From contig CAMOUZ010000027.1 in NCBI GenBank assembly GCA_946626795.1, forward strand, positions 1-12,258: a stretch of 12,258 nucleotides of DNA, written 5' to 3'. The notes beneath the pieces are model-generated. The model did no database searches, was not told where the DNA came from, and worked only from the letters and a program-made list of their open reading frames with translations. Each line of letters starts with the position of its first letter. Position 1 is the stretch's first letter. Shown one piece after another: positions 1 through 6,355 of the stretch. The position numbers and the translations under genes were made by a program. This DNA comes from an uncultured Clostridia bacterium. GTDB lineage: Bacteria; Bacillota; Clostridia; Christensenellales; CAG-1252.

Positions 1-324
1 CGCCTGTCTCTGTGCTTCTTCCGCCCGCTCGGCTTCGCGGATAGCGCGAATCTCCTCCCGATCCGCCAAAGCGCACGCCGCTTCCGTGCAGAAGGTGAAA
101 ACGCCGTCCTTCATCTCCGCCACGCCGCCTTCGCTGAAATTTTCCACGGACTCTCCCGACGGCAACGTATAGTGAAAAGCGCCCTCCGAAACCGAGACAA
201 CGCAATCCTCTCTCCCGCGAAGAAAGCCTATGCTCCCCTCTTCCGTGGGCAATACCAAGGAAAGGATCTCTCCCTCGAAATAACACGCCTTAGGCGTCAA
301 AACGCGAAAGAGAAAGGACTTCAT
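1..324 (-). CDS. atpC: F1Fo ATP synthase epsilon subunit (3' end outside window)
   Basis: This is the epsilon subunit of the F1 central stalk, which couples gamma rotation to the c-ring and often inhibits ATP hydrolysis. Reading the minus strand from ATG 324 gives 108 codons with no stop before base 1, so the gene is truncated by the window edge. The start MKSFLFRVLTPKA, then FEGEILSLVLPTEEGSIGF and a GG near residue 67, match the epsilon N-terminal beta-sandwich. The last visible residues (REEIRAIREAERAEEAQRQ) start the C-terminal helical hairpin. The usual Pro-Gly-His after 'GIGF/GIY' reads Arg-Gly-Arg here. The start overlaps the beta stop in an ATGA arrangement, and GAGGAT lies about 9 bases upstream. 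It is the last gene seen in the atp operon. The identification rests on family pattern and position. Confidence 0.9.
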   Translation of the reverse strand, partial: MKSFLFRVLTPKACYFEGEILSLVLPTEEGSIGFLRGREDCVVSVSEGAFHYTLPSGESVENFSEGGVAEMKDGVFTFCTEAACALADREEIRAIREAERAEEAQRQA

Positions 325-1697
325 TTTGCAAGATCCTCGATGCCGCCGATGAAATAGAAATCCCCCTCCGGCACGTCGTCCAGATCCCCGTTCAGGATCG
401 CATTACAGCCTTCAATGGTCTTTTTCAAGGGGACGTACTTCCCGTCTATACCCGTATAAGGTTTCGCCACGAAGAAAGGCTGAGAGAAGAATCTTTGGAG
501 CTTACGCGCGCGATAAACAAGCTTTTTATCCTCCTGAGAGAGCTCATTCATACCGAGGATCGCGATGATATCTTGCAATTCATTATAGCGTTGCAAAGCG
601 CTCGTGACTCTTTTCGCCGTATTGTAATGCTCCTCGCCGACGATCTCTTTCTCCATAATGCGGGAATAGCTCTCCAAAGGATCCACCGCCGGATAGATAT
701 TCTGCTCAACGAGTTTTCTCGAAAGAACGGTGGTCGCGTCGAGATGGGTAAAGATCGTGGCGGGCGCGGGATCCGTAAGATCGTCCGCAGGAACGTACAC
801 CGCCTGAATGGAGGTGATGGAGCCATCCTTCGTGCTGGCGATCCTCTCCTCCAATGCGCCGAGCTCATTTGCAAGGGTGGGCTGATATCCCACGGCGGAA
901 GGAAGCCTGCCGAGGAGCGCGGACACCTCGCTTCCCGCTTGCACGTAACGGAAAATATTGTCGATGAATAAGAGCACGTCTCTATGCTTCACGTCGCGGA
1001 AATACTCGGCGATGGTCAGTCCCGTCAGCGCCGCTTTCATACGCGCGGCGGGGGTCTCGTTCATCTGCCCGAAAACGAGCGCGGTATCTTTCAAAACGCC
1101 CGTCTCCGTCATCTCTTCGATCATCTCATACCCTTCGCGACTACGCTCGCCGACGCCCGCAAAGATGGAATTCCCGTGCAGTGTTTTCGCCACGTTATTG
1201 ATGAGCTCCAAAATGAGCATCGTCTTGCCGACGCCCGCGCCGCCGAAAAGTCCGATCTTTCCGCCTTTTACATACGGCGCAAGCAGGTCGATAACTTTGA
1301 TCCCCGTCTCGAAAATTCGGGTATTTTCCGAAAGTTCCGTAATGGGCGGAGCACTTCTGTATATCCCCATTCGATGAGGCGAAACCTCCTCCGCGAGCCC
1401 GTCGATGGGCTGCCCATAGGCATTCAGCACTCTGCCGAGCACTTCGTCTCCCACGGGAACGTTGACGGTCTCCCCCGTCGTGACGGCGGTCATTCCGCGC
1501 TGTAATCCTTCCGTCGGATTCAAAGACAAGCAACGAACGACGCTCTTCTCGACATGACTCACCACTTCGAGCGAAACCGAGCCGAGCTCCGTGGACACAC
1601 GTAAAAGTTCGTTAATAGAGGGAATATGCCCGTCGAATGCGACGTCCACGACCACACCTACGATCCTAACGATCCTTCCTTCAAACACTTTCTTCAT
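321..1697 (-). CDS. atpD: F1Fo ATP synthase catalytic beta subunit
   Basis: This is the catalytic subunit of F1, making ATP from ADP and phosphate. The 458 residues are close to the usual 460-480. The beta-barrel domain occupies about residues 1-80. The P-loop GGAGVGKT is at 152-159, the catalytic-glutamate motif GVGERSREG at 181-189 (Glu184), and the Walker B/nucleotide-site segment FIDNIFRYVQAGSEVSALLGR at about 244-264. The C-terminal helical domain carries the loop equivalent to DELSEED, here NELSQED (384-390), so two acidic residues are replaced by amides. The protein ends with the family's YTGxxGKYVPLKKTIEG stretch and a short tail. The ATG overlaps the gamma stop by 4 bases (ATGA) with a weak GGTGA upstream, so translation is probably coupled to gamma. 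Confidence 0.98.
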   Translation of the reverse strand: MKKVFEGRIVRIVGVVVDVAFDGHIPSINELLRVSTELGSVSLEVVSHVEKSVVRCLSLNPTEGLQRGMTAVTTGETVNVPVGDEVLGRVLNAYGQPIDGLAEEVSPHRMGIYRSAPPITELSENTRIFETGIKVIDLLAPYVKGGKIGLFGGAGVGKTMLILELINNVAKTLHGNSIFAGVGERSREGYEMIEEMTETGVLKDTALVFGQMNETPAARMKAALTGLTIAEYFRDVKHRDVLLFIDNIFRYVQAGSEVSALLGRLPSAVGYQPTLANELGALEERIASTKDGSITSIQAVYVPADDLTDPAPATIFTHLDATTVLSRKLVEQNIYPAVDPLESYSRIMEKEIVGEEHYNTAKRVTSALQRYNELQDIIAILGMNELSQEDKKLVYRARKLQRFFSQPFFVAKPYTGIDGKYVPLKKTIEGCNAILNGDLDDVPEGDFYFIGGIEDLAK

Positions 1698-2497
1698 ACT
1701 TCACCGTCCGTCACGCTTGCGTCCTGCAAAGCGCGCGTAATACTTTCCTGCCTGACGCGATTATATTTCGCCGTAAGGTCTTTTATCATTTCCTCCGCAT
1801 TGTCAGTGGACTGCGACATCATTCGCGCCCGCGCTTTATTCTCCGCGAGCGCGGAGGCGACGAGCGCATATCGCAGGGAGGAGATCATATAATTGCGAAC
1901 GGACTTTACAAGCGTCGCTTGGCTCTTCGGGAAGACTTCCGAGGGATGATCTCCTTTCTCTTCAAAAGGAAGCAAAGTCACGACCCGCACCTCGTTTGCC
2001 ACTCCGTCGGCATAGACGACCTTCACCTCGTCGAGCATATCTTTCTCATAAAGATACAAGATATCGTCCGCAACGGTCTCCGCCGCCGTATAGGAGGAAG
2101 AGAAACGGAGGTACTCCATATCGATCTCGTATCCCGCTTTCGTGAAGAGATCATGCAAAACGTTTCCCATCGTGAAGACGTATCTTTCTTCCGCGGCGGA
2201 AATCTCCGCTCTCGCCCGCTCGAAGACAGCGAGATTATGATCTCCGCAAAGTCCCTTGTCCGCGGCAACGACGAGGAAACCTACCCTTTTGCCCTCTCTA
2301 CGAAAGAAAAAGCTCTCCGAAAAGGCGGGCGCAAGCGAGCGAAGCGCGCTCAAACAGCCGTCGCGGTATTTCTCCGCATCCGCCAAAGCGCCCTTCGCGG
2401 CGATCATCTTCGCCATGCTGATCGAATACATCGCCTTGGTGATCTTCACCGTCTCGCGAACGGAGAGGATCCTACGTTTGATCTCGCGGTTCGTCAC
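1694..2497 (-). CDS. atpG: F1Fo ATP synthase gamma subunit (GTG start)
   Basis: Gamma is the rotor shaft whose coiled-coil turns inside the alpha3beta3 hexamer. The N-terminal helix is recognisable (REIKRRILSVRETVKITKAM, residues 4-23). The central signature AADKGLCGDHN (about 78-88) and the C-terminal helix with ARMMSQSTDNAEEMI and YNRVRQESIT complete the match. At 267 residues it is about 20 shorter than common gamma subunits (about 285). The tail ends in ALQDASVTDGEV rather than the usual EI-x-EI-VxGA-type ending. The start codon is GTG (2497-2495), overlapping the alpha stop as GTGA, with AGGGA about 6 bases upstream. It lies between alpha and beta as in standard atp operons. Confidence 0.96.
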   Translation of the reverse strand: MTNREIKRRILSVRETVKITKAMYSISMAKMIAAKGALADAEKYRDGCLSALRSLAPAFSESFFFRREGKRVGFLVVAADKGLCGDHNLAVFERARAEISAAEERYVFTMGNVLHDLFTKAGYEIDMEYLRFSSSYTAAETVADDILYLYEKDMLDEVKVVYADGVANEVRVVTLLPFEEKGDHPSEVFPKSQATLVKSVRNYMISSLRYALVASALAENKARARMMSQSTDNAEEMIKDLTAKYNRVRQESITRALQDASVTDGEV

Positions 2498-4209
2498 TGT
2501 TTTTCCCTATACGCTCGGATCATAATGTCGAGCGCCTCTTTCGATTCTCCGGAGAGCTTCCCCGAAAGGGATATCTCCTCCGAGATCTCGGGATGCAACG
2601 TATTGACTTCAAGAAGGAAAGCGTCCAATTCTTTCCGTAAATCGCTCACACGAACGTCGGTGAACGCGCCGTGACTCGTCACGTATATCTCCAAGACTTC
2701 ATCCGCCACGGAATAAGGCTTCCCGACAGGCTGAACAAGCATTTGCGTAAGCTTCGCACCCTTGTCGAGGACGGCTTTGGTCTCCTCGTCCACGTCTCCT
2801 CCGAACTGCGTAAAGATCGCCATTTCTCTATAACGCGCAAGGTCGAGTTTGAGACCTTTCGCCACGTCGCGCATGGCGGCGCATTGCGCGCTTCCGCCCA
2901 CTCTCGAAACGGAGAGTCCTACATTTACGGCAGGACGAACGCCCGCGTGGAAAAGCATCGATTCCAAGAAGAGCTGACCGTCTGTGATGGAAATCACGTT
3001 TGTGGGGATATACTGCGAAATATCCGAGCCCAAGGTCTCGATGATCGGGAGCGCCGTCATAGAGCCTCCGCCCAGCTTGTCCGAGAGTTTCGCCGAACGT
3101 TCGAGCAATCTCGAATGGACGTAAAACACGTCGCCGGGATACGCCTCGCGCCCCGCGGGTCTTTTCAAAAGAAGAGAAATCGTTCTGTACGCGACAGCGT
3201 GCTTGGAGAGATCGTCATACATGATCAGCACGTCTTTTCCCCCATACATCAGCGCTTCCGCCATCGCCGTAGCCGTATAGGGAGCGATGTATTGGAGCGG
3301 CGCGCTGTCCGAAGCCGTAGCGGCGACAACGACGGTATATTCCGACGCGCCGTGCTCGCGAAGCCTCTTCACAAAATCCGCAATCGTGGAATTTTTCTGT
3401 CCGATCGCAACATAAACGCAAAATACGTTCTTTCCTTTTTGATTGATGATGGCGTCGAGACAGATGGAGGTCTTGCCCGTCTGTCTGTCGCCGATGATGA
3501 GCTCGCGTTGTCCCTTGCCGATGGGGACGATCGCGTCGATCATCTTGATCCCCGTATAGAGAGGCTCTCTGACTTTCGCTCTGTCGAATACGCTCGGCGC
3601 GGGGCTCTCCGCTCTGCGGAACGACTCGGCTTGGATCTCCCCCAGCCCGTCGATCGGAGCGCCCAAAGGATCGAGCACTCTGCCGAGCAAAGAAGGACCC
3701 ACAGGGACGGTCACGATGCGACCCGAGCAGCGGGCGAGATCCCCCGCTCGGACTTCCGACTGTCCTGTAAGAAGGATCGCGCCGACGGAATCCTCATTGA
3801 GATTCATCACCATCGCGAAATACTTATCTTCGACCAAAAGAAGCTCGCTGACTTTTGCTTCATTGAGGCCTTCCACGAAAATGACGCCGTCCGTGACCGA
3901 ACGGATCACCCCCGCATCCACTTTTTCGTTTTTCTTTTCAAATGAAGCGAATTCCGCCTTCAATTCATCAAGAATATGTTCGAGAGGCTTGCCGTAAACG
4001 CGCTTTTTCGCCGCATCGGCGGCGCCGCGAAGCTTTCCGCGCACAGAAGCGTCGAGCACTCTCTTCCCGTCCGAGATGACTATGCCGCCGACAAGCGCCT
4101 CATCTACGAGAAAAGTCACCGACGAAAGGTCGGCTTGCAGTTCTTTTGCGATGCGCCGCTTCTTTTCTTCGGCGAGCGGCTTAGCGGAGGTCACGACATA
4201 CTCAGTCAT
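2494..4209 (-). CDS. atpA: ATP synthase delta C-terminal domain fused to alpha subunit
   Basis: A 571-residue protein with two parts. Residues 1 to about 72 read as the C-terminal domain of delta/OSCP: VVTSAKPL (5-12), a helix, then VDEALVGGIVI (35-45) and LDASVRGKL (52-60). These match the delta pattern VTSAxPL...VDxxLxGGxVI...DxSVRGxL. From about residue 78 it is a full alpha subunit: N-terminal helix and beta-barrel, P-loop GDRQTGKT (240-247), YDDLSKHA (331-338), REAYPGD (354-360) and the arginine-finger motif SVSRVGGSAQ (Arg436). Typical alpha is about 500 residues, so the excess equals the extra domain. The start is well supported: AAGGA sits 8 bases before the ATG, which overlaps the end of b by 8 bases. 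No in-frame Met lies between residues 1 and 133, so no separate alpha start is evident. A delta N-terminal bundle is absent. Confidence 0.95.
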   Translation of the reverse strand: MTEYVVTSAKPLAEEKKRRIAKELQADLSSVTFLVDEALVGGIVISDGKRVLDASVRGKLRGAADAAKKRVYGKPLEHILDELKAEFASFEKKNEKVDAGVIRSVTDGVIFVEGLNEAKVSELLLVEDKYFAMVMNLNEDSVGAILLTGQSEVRAGDLARCSGRIVTVPVGPSLLGRVLDPLGAPIDGLGEIQAESFRRAESPAPSVFDRAKVREPLYTGIKMIDAIVPIGKGQRELIIGDRQTGKTSICLDAIINQKGKNVFCVYVAIGQKNSTIADFVKRLREHGASEYTVVVAATASDSAPLQYIAPYTATAMAEALMYGGKDVLIMYDDLSKHAVAYRTISLLLKRPAGREAYPGDVFYVHSRLLERSAKLSDKLGGGSMTALPIIETLGSDISQYIPTNVISITDGQLFLESMLFHAGVRPAVNVGLSVSRVGGSAQCAAMRDVAKGLKLDLARYREMAIFTQFGGDVDEETKAVLDKGAKLTQMLVQPVGKPYSVADEVLEIYVTSHGAFTDVRVSDLRKELDAFLLEVNTLHPEISEEISLSGKLSGESKEALDIMIRAYREKQ

Positions 4210-4702
4210 TCTTCCAATCCTTGATCGCGTCGTCGATCATAGCGTCATCCACCTCGTCGATATGAGAGGCGATGATACTCTCCGCAAGAGAGATGGCGAC
4301 GTCCTTTATCTCTTCTTTTGCCTCGGAAATGGCGCGCGCTGTCTGCGCCTGCGCTTCTTTCTCCGCGTCCTCGATGATCCCTGCGGCGCGAGCATTCGCC
4401 TCCGCCACGGTCTTCTCATACACTTCGGCAGCGTTTGCATCCGACGCTTTCCTCTTCTCCTCAATCTCTTGGTCGATCTCGCCGAGACGACGCTCAGACT
4501 CTATCTTCGCTTCTTCCGAAAGGCGGAGATTCTCTTCCGTCTCTTCCTTCTCTTTCGCGATACGAGCTTGGCGGTCGTCGATCGCCTTCTTCACCGGCTT
4601 ATATAAAATAAGCCACAAGCAGACGAAGAGGATCGCAAAATTTAATAAATGGAGCAACACCTTCGGCAGGCTGAGCCCCAACAATGCGTCCGAAACGATC
4701 AT
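4202..4702 (-). CDS. atpF: F1Fo ATP synthase peripheral-stalk b subunit
   Basis: Subunit b anchors the stator: one N-terminal membrane helix and a long dimeric coiled coil that reaches delta at the top of F1. This 166-residue protein has one hydrophobic helix (about 14-34) followed by the typical LYKPVKKAIDDRQARI junction. A long Glu/Lys/Ala-rich coiled coil runs to about residue 145, and the acidic tail ends in IDDAIKDWKND. Its length is normal, so it has not absorbed the missing delta N-terminal domain, unlike the b-delta fusion of mycobacteria. The ATG at 4702 comes one base after the c stop codon. A reading frame continues further upstream to 4918, but it only overlaps c in another frame and has no b-like sequence. 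The 3' end overlaps the alpha fusion by 8 bases. Confidence 0.95.
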   Translation of the reverse strand: MIVSDALLGLSLPKVLLHLLNFAILFVCLWLILYKPVKKAIDDRQARIAKEKEETEENLRLSEEAKIESERRLGEIDQEIEEKRKASDANAAEVYEKTVAEANARAAGIIEDAEKEAQAQTARAISEAKEEIKDVAISLAESIIASHIDEVDDAMIDDAIKDWKND

Positions 4703-4703
4703 A

Positions 4704-4961
4704 TTATCCGAGCACCTTGATGACGAGAAGAATCGCGATGAGGAGACCGTAGATCGCCGTCGTCTCGATAAAAGCGAGGCCGAGAAGCAAAGTCGTACGG
4801 ATCTTGCTCTCCGCTTCGGGCTGACGCGCGATGGAATCGAGCGCTTTGGTAGTGGAAATCGCCATGCCGATGCCCGCGCTGACGCCGACGAGGATCGCGA
4901 TCGCTGCGGCGAAAGCAAAAGCCGCCGTATCAGATATTGCAGAAAGGATCATTTGAAACAT
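4704..4961 (-). CDS. atpE: F1Fo ATP synthase c subunit (rotor ring)
   Basis: The c subunit forms the membrane rotor ring that carries the coupling ion. It has 85 residues in two hydrophobic helices, linked by the polar loop ARQPEA (45-50) that contacts gamma/epsilon. Helix 1 contains the small-residue stretch VGVSAGIGMA. Helix 2 carries the ion-binding carboxylate Glu66 in IETTAIY. By alignment with the Ilyobacter tartaricus Na+ ring, Glu66, Thr67, Thr68 and Tyr71 match E65, S66, T67 and Y70. The helix-1 ligand Gln32 is replaced by Met33, so ion specificity (Na+ or H+) is ambiguous. AAGGAG lies about 7 bases before the ATG. It sits between a (21-base gap) and b (1-base gap). Confidence 0.96.
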   Translation of the reverse strand: MFQMILSAISDTAAFAFAAAIAILVGVSAGIGMAISTTKALDSIARQPEAESKIRTTLLLGLAFIETTAIYGLLIAILLVIKVLG

Positions 4962-4982
4962 ATTTCACTCCTTCGAACGAAG

Positions 4983-5690
4983 TCAAGCCTCGTTCTTGCT
5001 CTTTTTCACCCTTTTAACGGCAGGGACAGCCGCCTCCCCCACGAAGAGAGAGGAAAGAACAGCGAATACATACGCTTGTATGATCGCGTGAAAACAAGTG
5101 AAGAGGACGCCGACGACGACGGGGAGCCCGATGGATAAATAAAGGAAATTATACACCAGCTCGGTGACGAGAAGCCCGCTCGAAATACTGCCGAAAAGAC
5201 GAAAAGACATCGAAACGGGCACCGTGACGTCTTTCAAGGCACCGATCGCTCCTTTCGCCCCTCTTGCTTTGATCCCGAAAAAGACGATCAGTCCATAGGT
5301 AAAGAGAGAGAGCGCGAGACAAGCATTGATATCCCCCATCACGGGGCGAAGCCCGATGAGCTCCACCATCGTGCCCAAGAAAATATAAATCGAAGCGCTG
5401 AAAACGTACGCGCCCATAAAGGCTCGCGTAGAGGAATTCTCCTCATTCATTTTATCGAAGATCGAAACGATGGACTCCAAAACGCTCTGCAATTTGCCGG
5501 GAACGTCCTTGAAGCGGGGCACCGCGAAAATACGGATCAAAATCGCCGCCAAAATAAGCACCCCGCTGATGATGAGCGAAGTGTAAAAACTCGGGTTCAC
5601 GCCGATCCCGAGAAAATTTACATTTTCCGGAAGCAATGCTTCCCGCATCAACTCACCGAGAGAGCCGGAAGCGCTAAGCAAACAAAGCAT
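4983..5690 (-). CDS. atpB: F1Fo ATP synthase a subunit
   Basis: Subunit a forms the ion half-channels beside the c-ring. Its 235 residues contain several hydrophobic helices (about 36-55, 92-112, 120-140, 155-188 and 190-218). The essential arginine is Arg164 in PVSMSFRLFG (E. coli aArg210), and the conserved Gln of IIQAYVF is Gln205 (E. coli Gln252). The residues equivalent to E. coli Asn214 and Glu219 are Ser168 and Leu173, a departure from the usual RLFGNxxAGE. The protein ends in a basic tail, VKRVKKSKNEA. It is the first gene of the atp operon. GAAGGAG lies about 6 bases before the ATG, and a near-consensus promoter lies just upstream. No atpI gene precedes it here. Confidence 0.95.
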   Translation of the reverse strand: MLCLLSASGSLGELMREALLPENVNFLGIGVNPSFYTSLIISGVLILAAILIRIFAVPRFKDVPGKLQSVLESIVSIFDKMNEENSSTRAFMGAYVFSASIYIFLGTMVELIGLRPVMGDINACLALSLFTYGLIVFFGIKARGAKGAIGALKDVTVPVSMSFRLFGSISSGLLVTELVYNFLYLSIGLPVVVGVLFTCFHAIIQAYVFAVLSSLFVGEAAVPAVKRVKKSKNEA

Positions 5691-5704
5691 ACGTACTCCT
5701 TCTG

Positions 5705-5723
5705 TAAGTAATTATATTACTTA
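5705..5723. repeat. Perfect dyad over the atp -10 box
   Basis: TAAGTAAT-TAT-ATTACTTA is a perfect inverted repeat with 8-base arms and a 3-base centre. It covers the whole -10 hexamer and the likely transcription start. A repressor bound here would block initiation, so it is a candidate operator. The symmetry is visible; the function and the binding protein are unknown. Part of the symmetry comes from the AT-rich -10 itself. Confidence 0.55.
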
Positions 5724-5739
5724 AAAGGAAAAATGACAA
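5711..5739 (-). promoter_or_regulatory. Sigma-A-type promoter of the atp operon
   Basis: On the minus strand TTGTCA (5739-5734) is followed by a 17-base spacer and a perfect TATAAT (5716-5711). Transcription would start near 5704, giving a leader of about 14 bases that holds the GAAGGAG ribosome binding site of atpB. This is the strongest promoter match in the window, which fits an ATP synthase operon. Confidence 0.82.
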
Positions 5740-5769
5740 GTATTGTAGCGGAAATAAGGATCGACGCCT

Positions 5770-6231
5770 TTATTTCTCCCCGTTCGTCGTAATGACGACG
5801 TCGGGTTTGAAGGCTCTTAAAGCGTCCGGGAAAGCTTGCCTGTCTTTTTTATGTAGCGAAACGACAACGTAAAGGACATTCTCGGGATTCGCGGGATCCG
5901 CATAATACAGAGCGCCGATCCCCGCTGCGCCATCCGAAACGTATTTCAGGATACTGTCACGGGAAATCTTCTTCTTCACGAAAAAGCGATCAAGGACCAA
6001 AAAATCCCCCTTAAAAGAATAAGAGGTACCGAAAACGAGGATGGCGAGCGCCACAAAGAAAAGAGCGAAAATCACGATGGACGCAATATCCGTCGCGGGG
6101 ATCACGGAGATGAAGCCGCCCACTTCGGCAAGGCGAAGCGAGGCGAAGACGATCGAGACGATGGTCACCGCAACGATGAGAGCATAAACGACATAAGCCG
6201 ATTTCGGATAAGCATAACGAAACTTTTTCAT
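5770..6231 (-). CDS. Small membrane protein, YyaB/bPH_4-like PH domain
   Basis: A 153-residue protein of unproven function. A short basic N-terminus (MKKFRYAYPK) precedes two hydrophobic helices (about 13-34 and 48-68). A soluble C-terminal domain follows, with the pattern FKGDFLVLDRFFVKKKISRD then VVVSLHKKDRQAFPDAL and KPDVVI. That layout resembles bacterial PH-like bPH_4 (YyaB-like) domains, which end in an 'isPkdk..F...L....P' motif; this family call is from memory. The ATG at 6231 was chosen because the frame further upstream runs through the terminator and into oadB. AAGGAT lies about 12 bases before this ATG, rather far. It sits alone between the oad and atp operons, 79 bases before atpB, with no clear terminator between, so some read-through into atp is possible. 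Confidence 0.7.
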   Translation of the reverse strand: MKKFRYAYPKSAYVVYALIVAVTIVSIVFASLRLAEVGGFISVIPATDIASIVIFALFFVALAILVFGTSYSFKGDFLVLDRFFVKKKISRDSILKYVSDGAAGIGALYYADPANPENVLYVVVSLHKKDRQAFPDALRAFKPDVVITTNGEK

Positions 6232-6237
6232 ATCAAT

Positions 6238-6266
6238 AGTATATCCTTTTTTATATGTTTTGTAAA
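6238..6266 (-). promoter_or_regulatory. Candidate promoter of the PH-like membrane protein
   Basis: On the minus strand TTTACA (6266-6261), a 17-base spacer and TATACT (6243-6238) match sigma-A consensus at 5 of 6 bases in each box. Initiation would fall almost on the ATG at 6231, giving a nearly leaderless transcript and leaving out the AAGGAT sequence. An alternative -10, TATAAA, about 12 bases further upstream would keep that ribosome binding site but has a poor -35. Which one is used cannot be decided by reading. Confidence 0.5.
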
Positions 6267-6273
6267 TACAAAA
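6258..6273. repeat. Inverted repeat over the candidate -35 box
   Basis: TTTTGTA-AA-TACAAAA is a perfect dyad with 7-base arms. It overlaps the -35 hexamer of the candidate promoter for the small membrane protein. It may be an operator, or a chance product of AT-rich sequence. Confidence 0.4.
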
Positions 6274-6284
6274 AAACGCGAGAC

Positions 6285-6329
6285 GAAAACGAAAAAGGTC
6301 TCTTTCGCAAAAATCGAAAAGAGACCTTT
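6285..6329 (-). terminator. Intrinsic terminator after oadB
   Basis: Reading the minus strand, AAAGGTCTCTTTTCG (6329-6315), loop ATTTTTG, then CGAAAGAGACCTTT (6307-6294) form a stem of about 14 pairs with one bulged T. It is followed by a T-rich run (TTCGTTTTC). It begins 27 bases after the oadB stop and should end the oad transcript. Confidence 0.85.
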
Positions 6330-6355
6330 CGTAATTATTCTGATCTTTCGCCTCG

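Noticed and set aside
2671..3945. A 424-codon open frame on the plus strand opposite the alpha subunit gene
   Set aside because: The translation is rich in Arg, His, Asp and Glu with no domain pattern, typical of the antisense of a biased coding region. The minus-strand alpha gene is certain.
3990..4209. The delta-alpha fusion as a frameshift or assembly artefact
   Set aside because: The frame is open and homologous on both sides of the joint. A good ribosome binding site precedes the start, and the N-terminal part begins neatly at a delta domain boundary. Only comparison with relatives can fully exclude an artefact.
4703..4918. An upstream extension of the b subunit
   Set aside because: The extra residues are Ser/Arg-rich and are only the c gene in another frame. 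The normal b N-terminal helix begins at the ATG at 4702.
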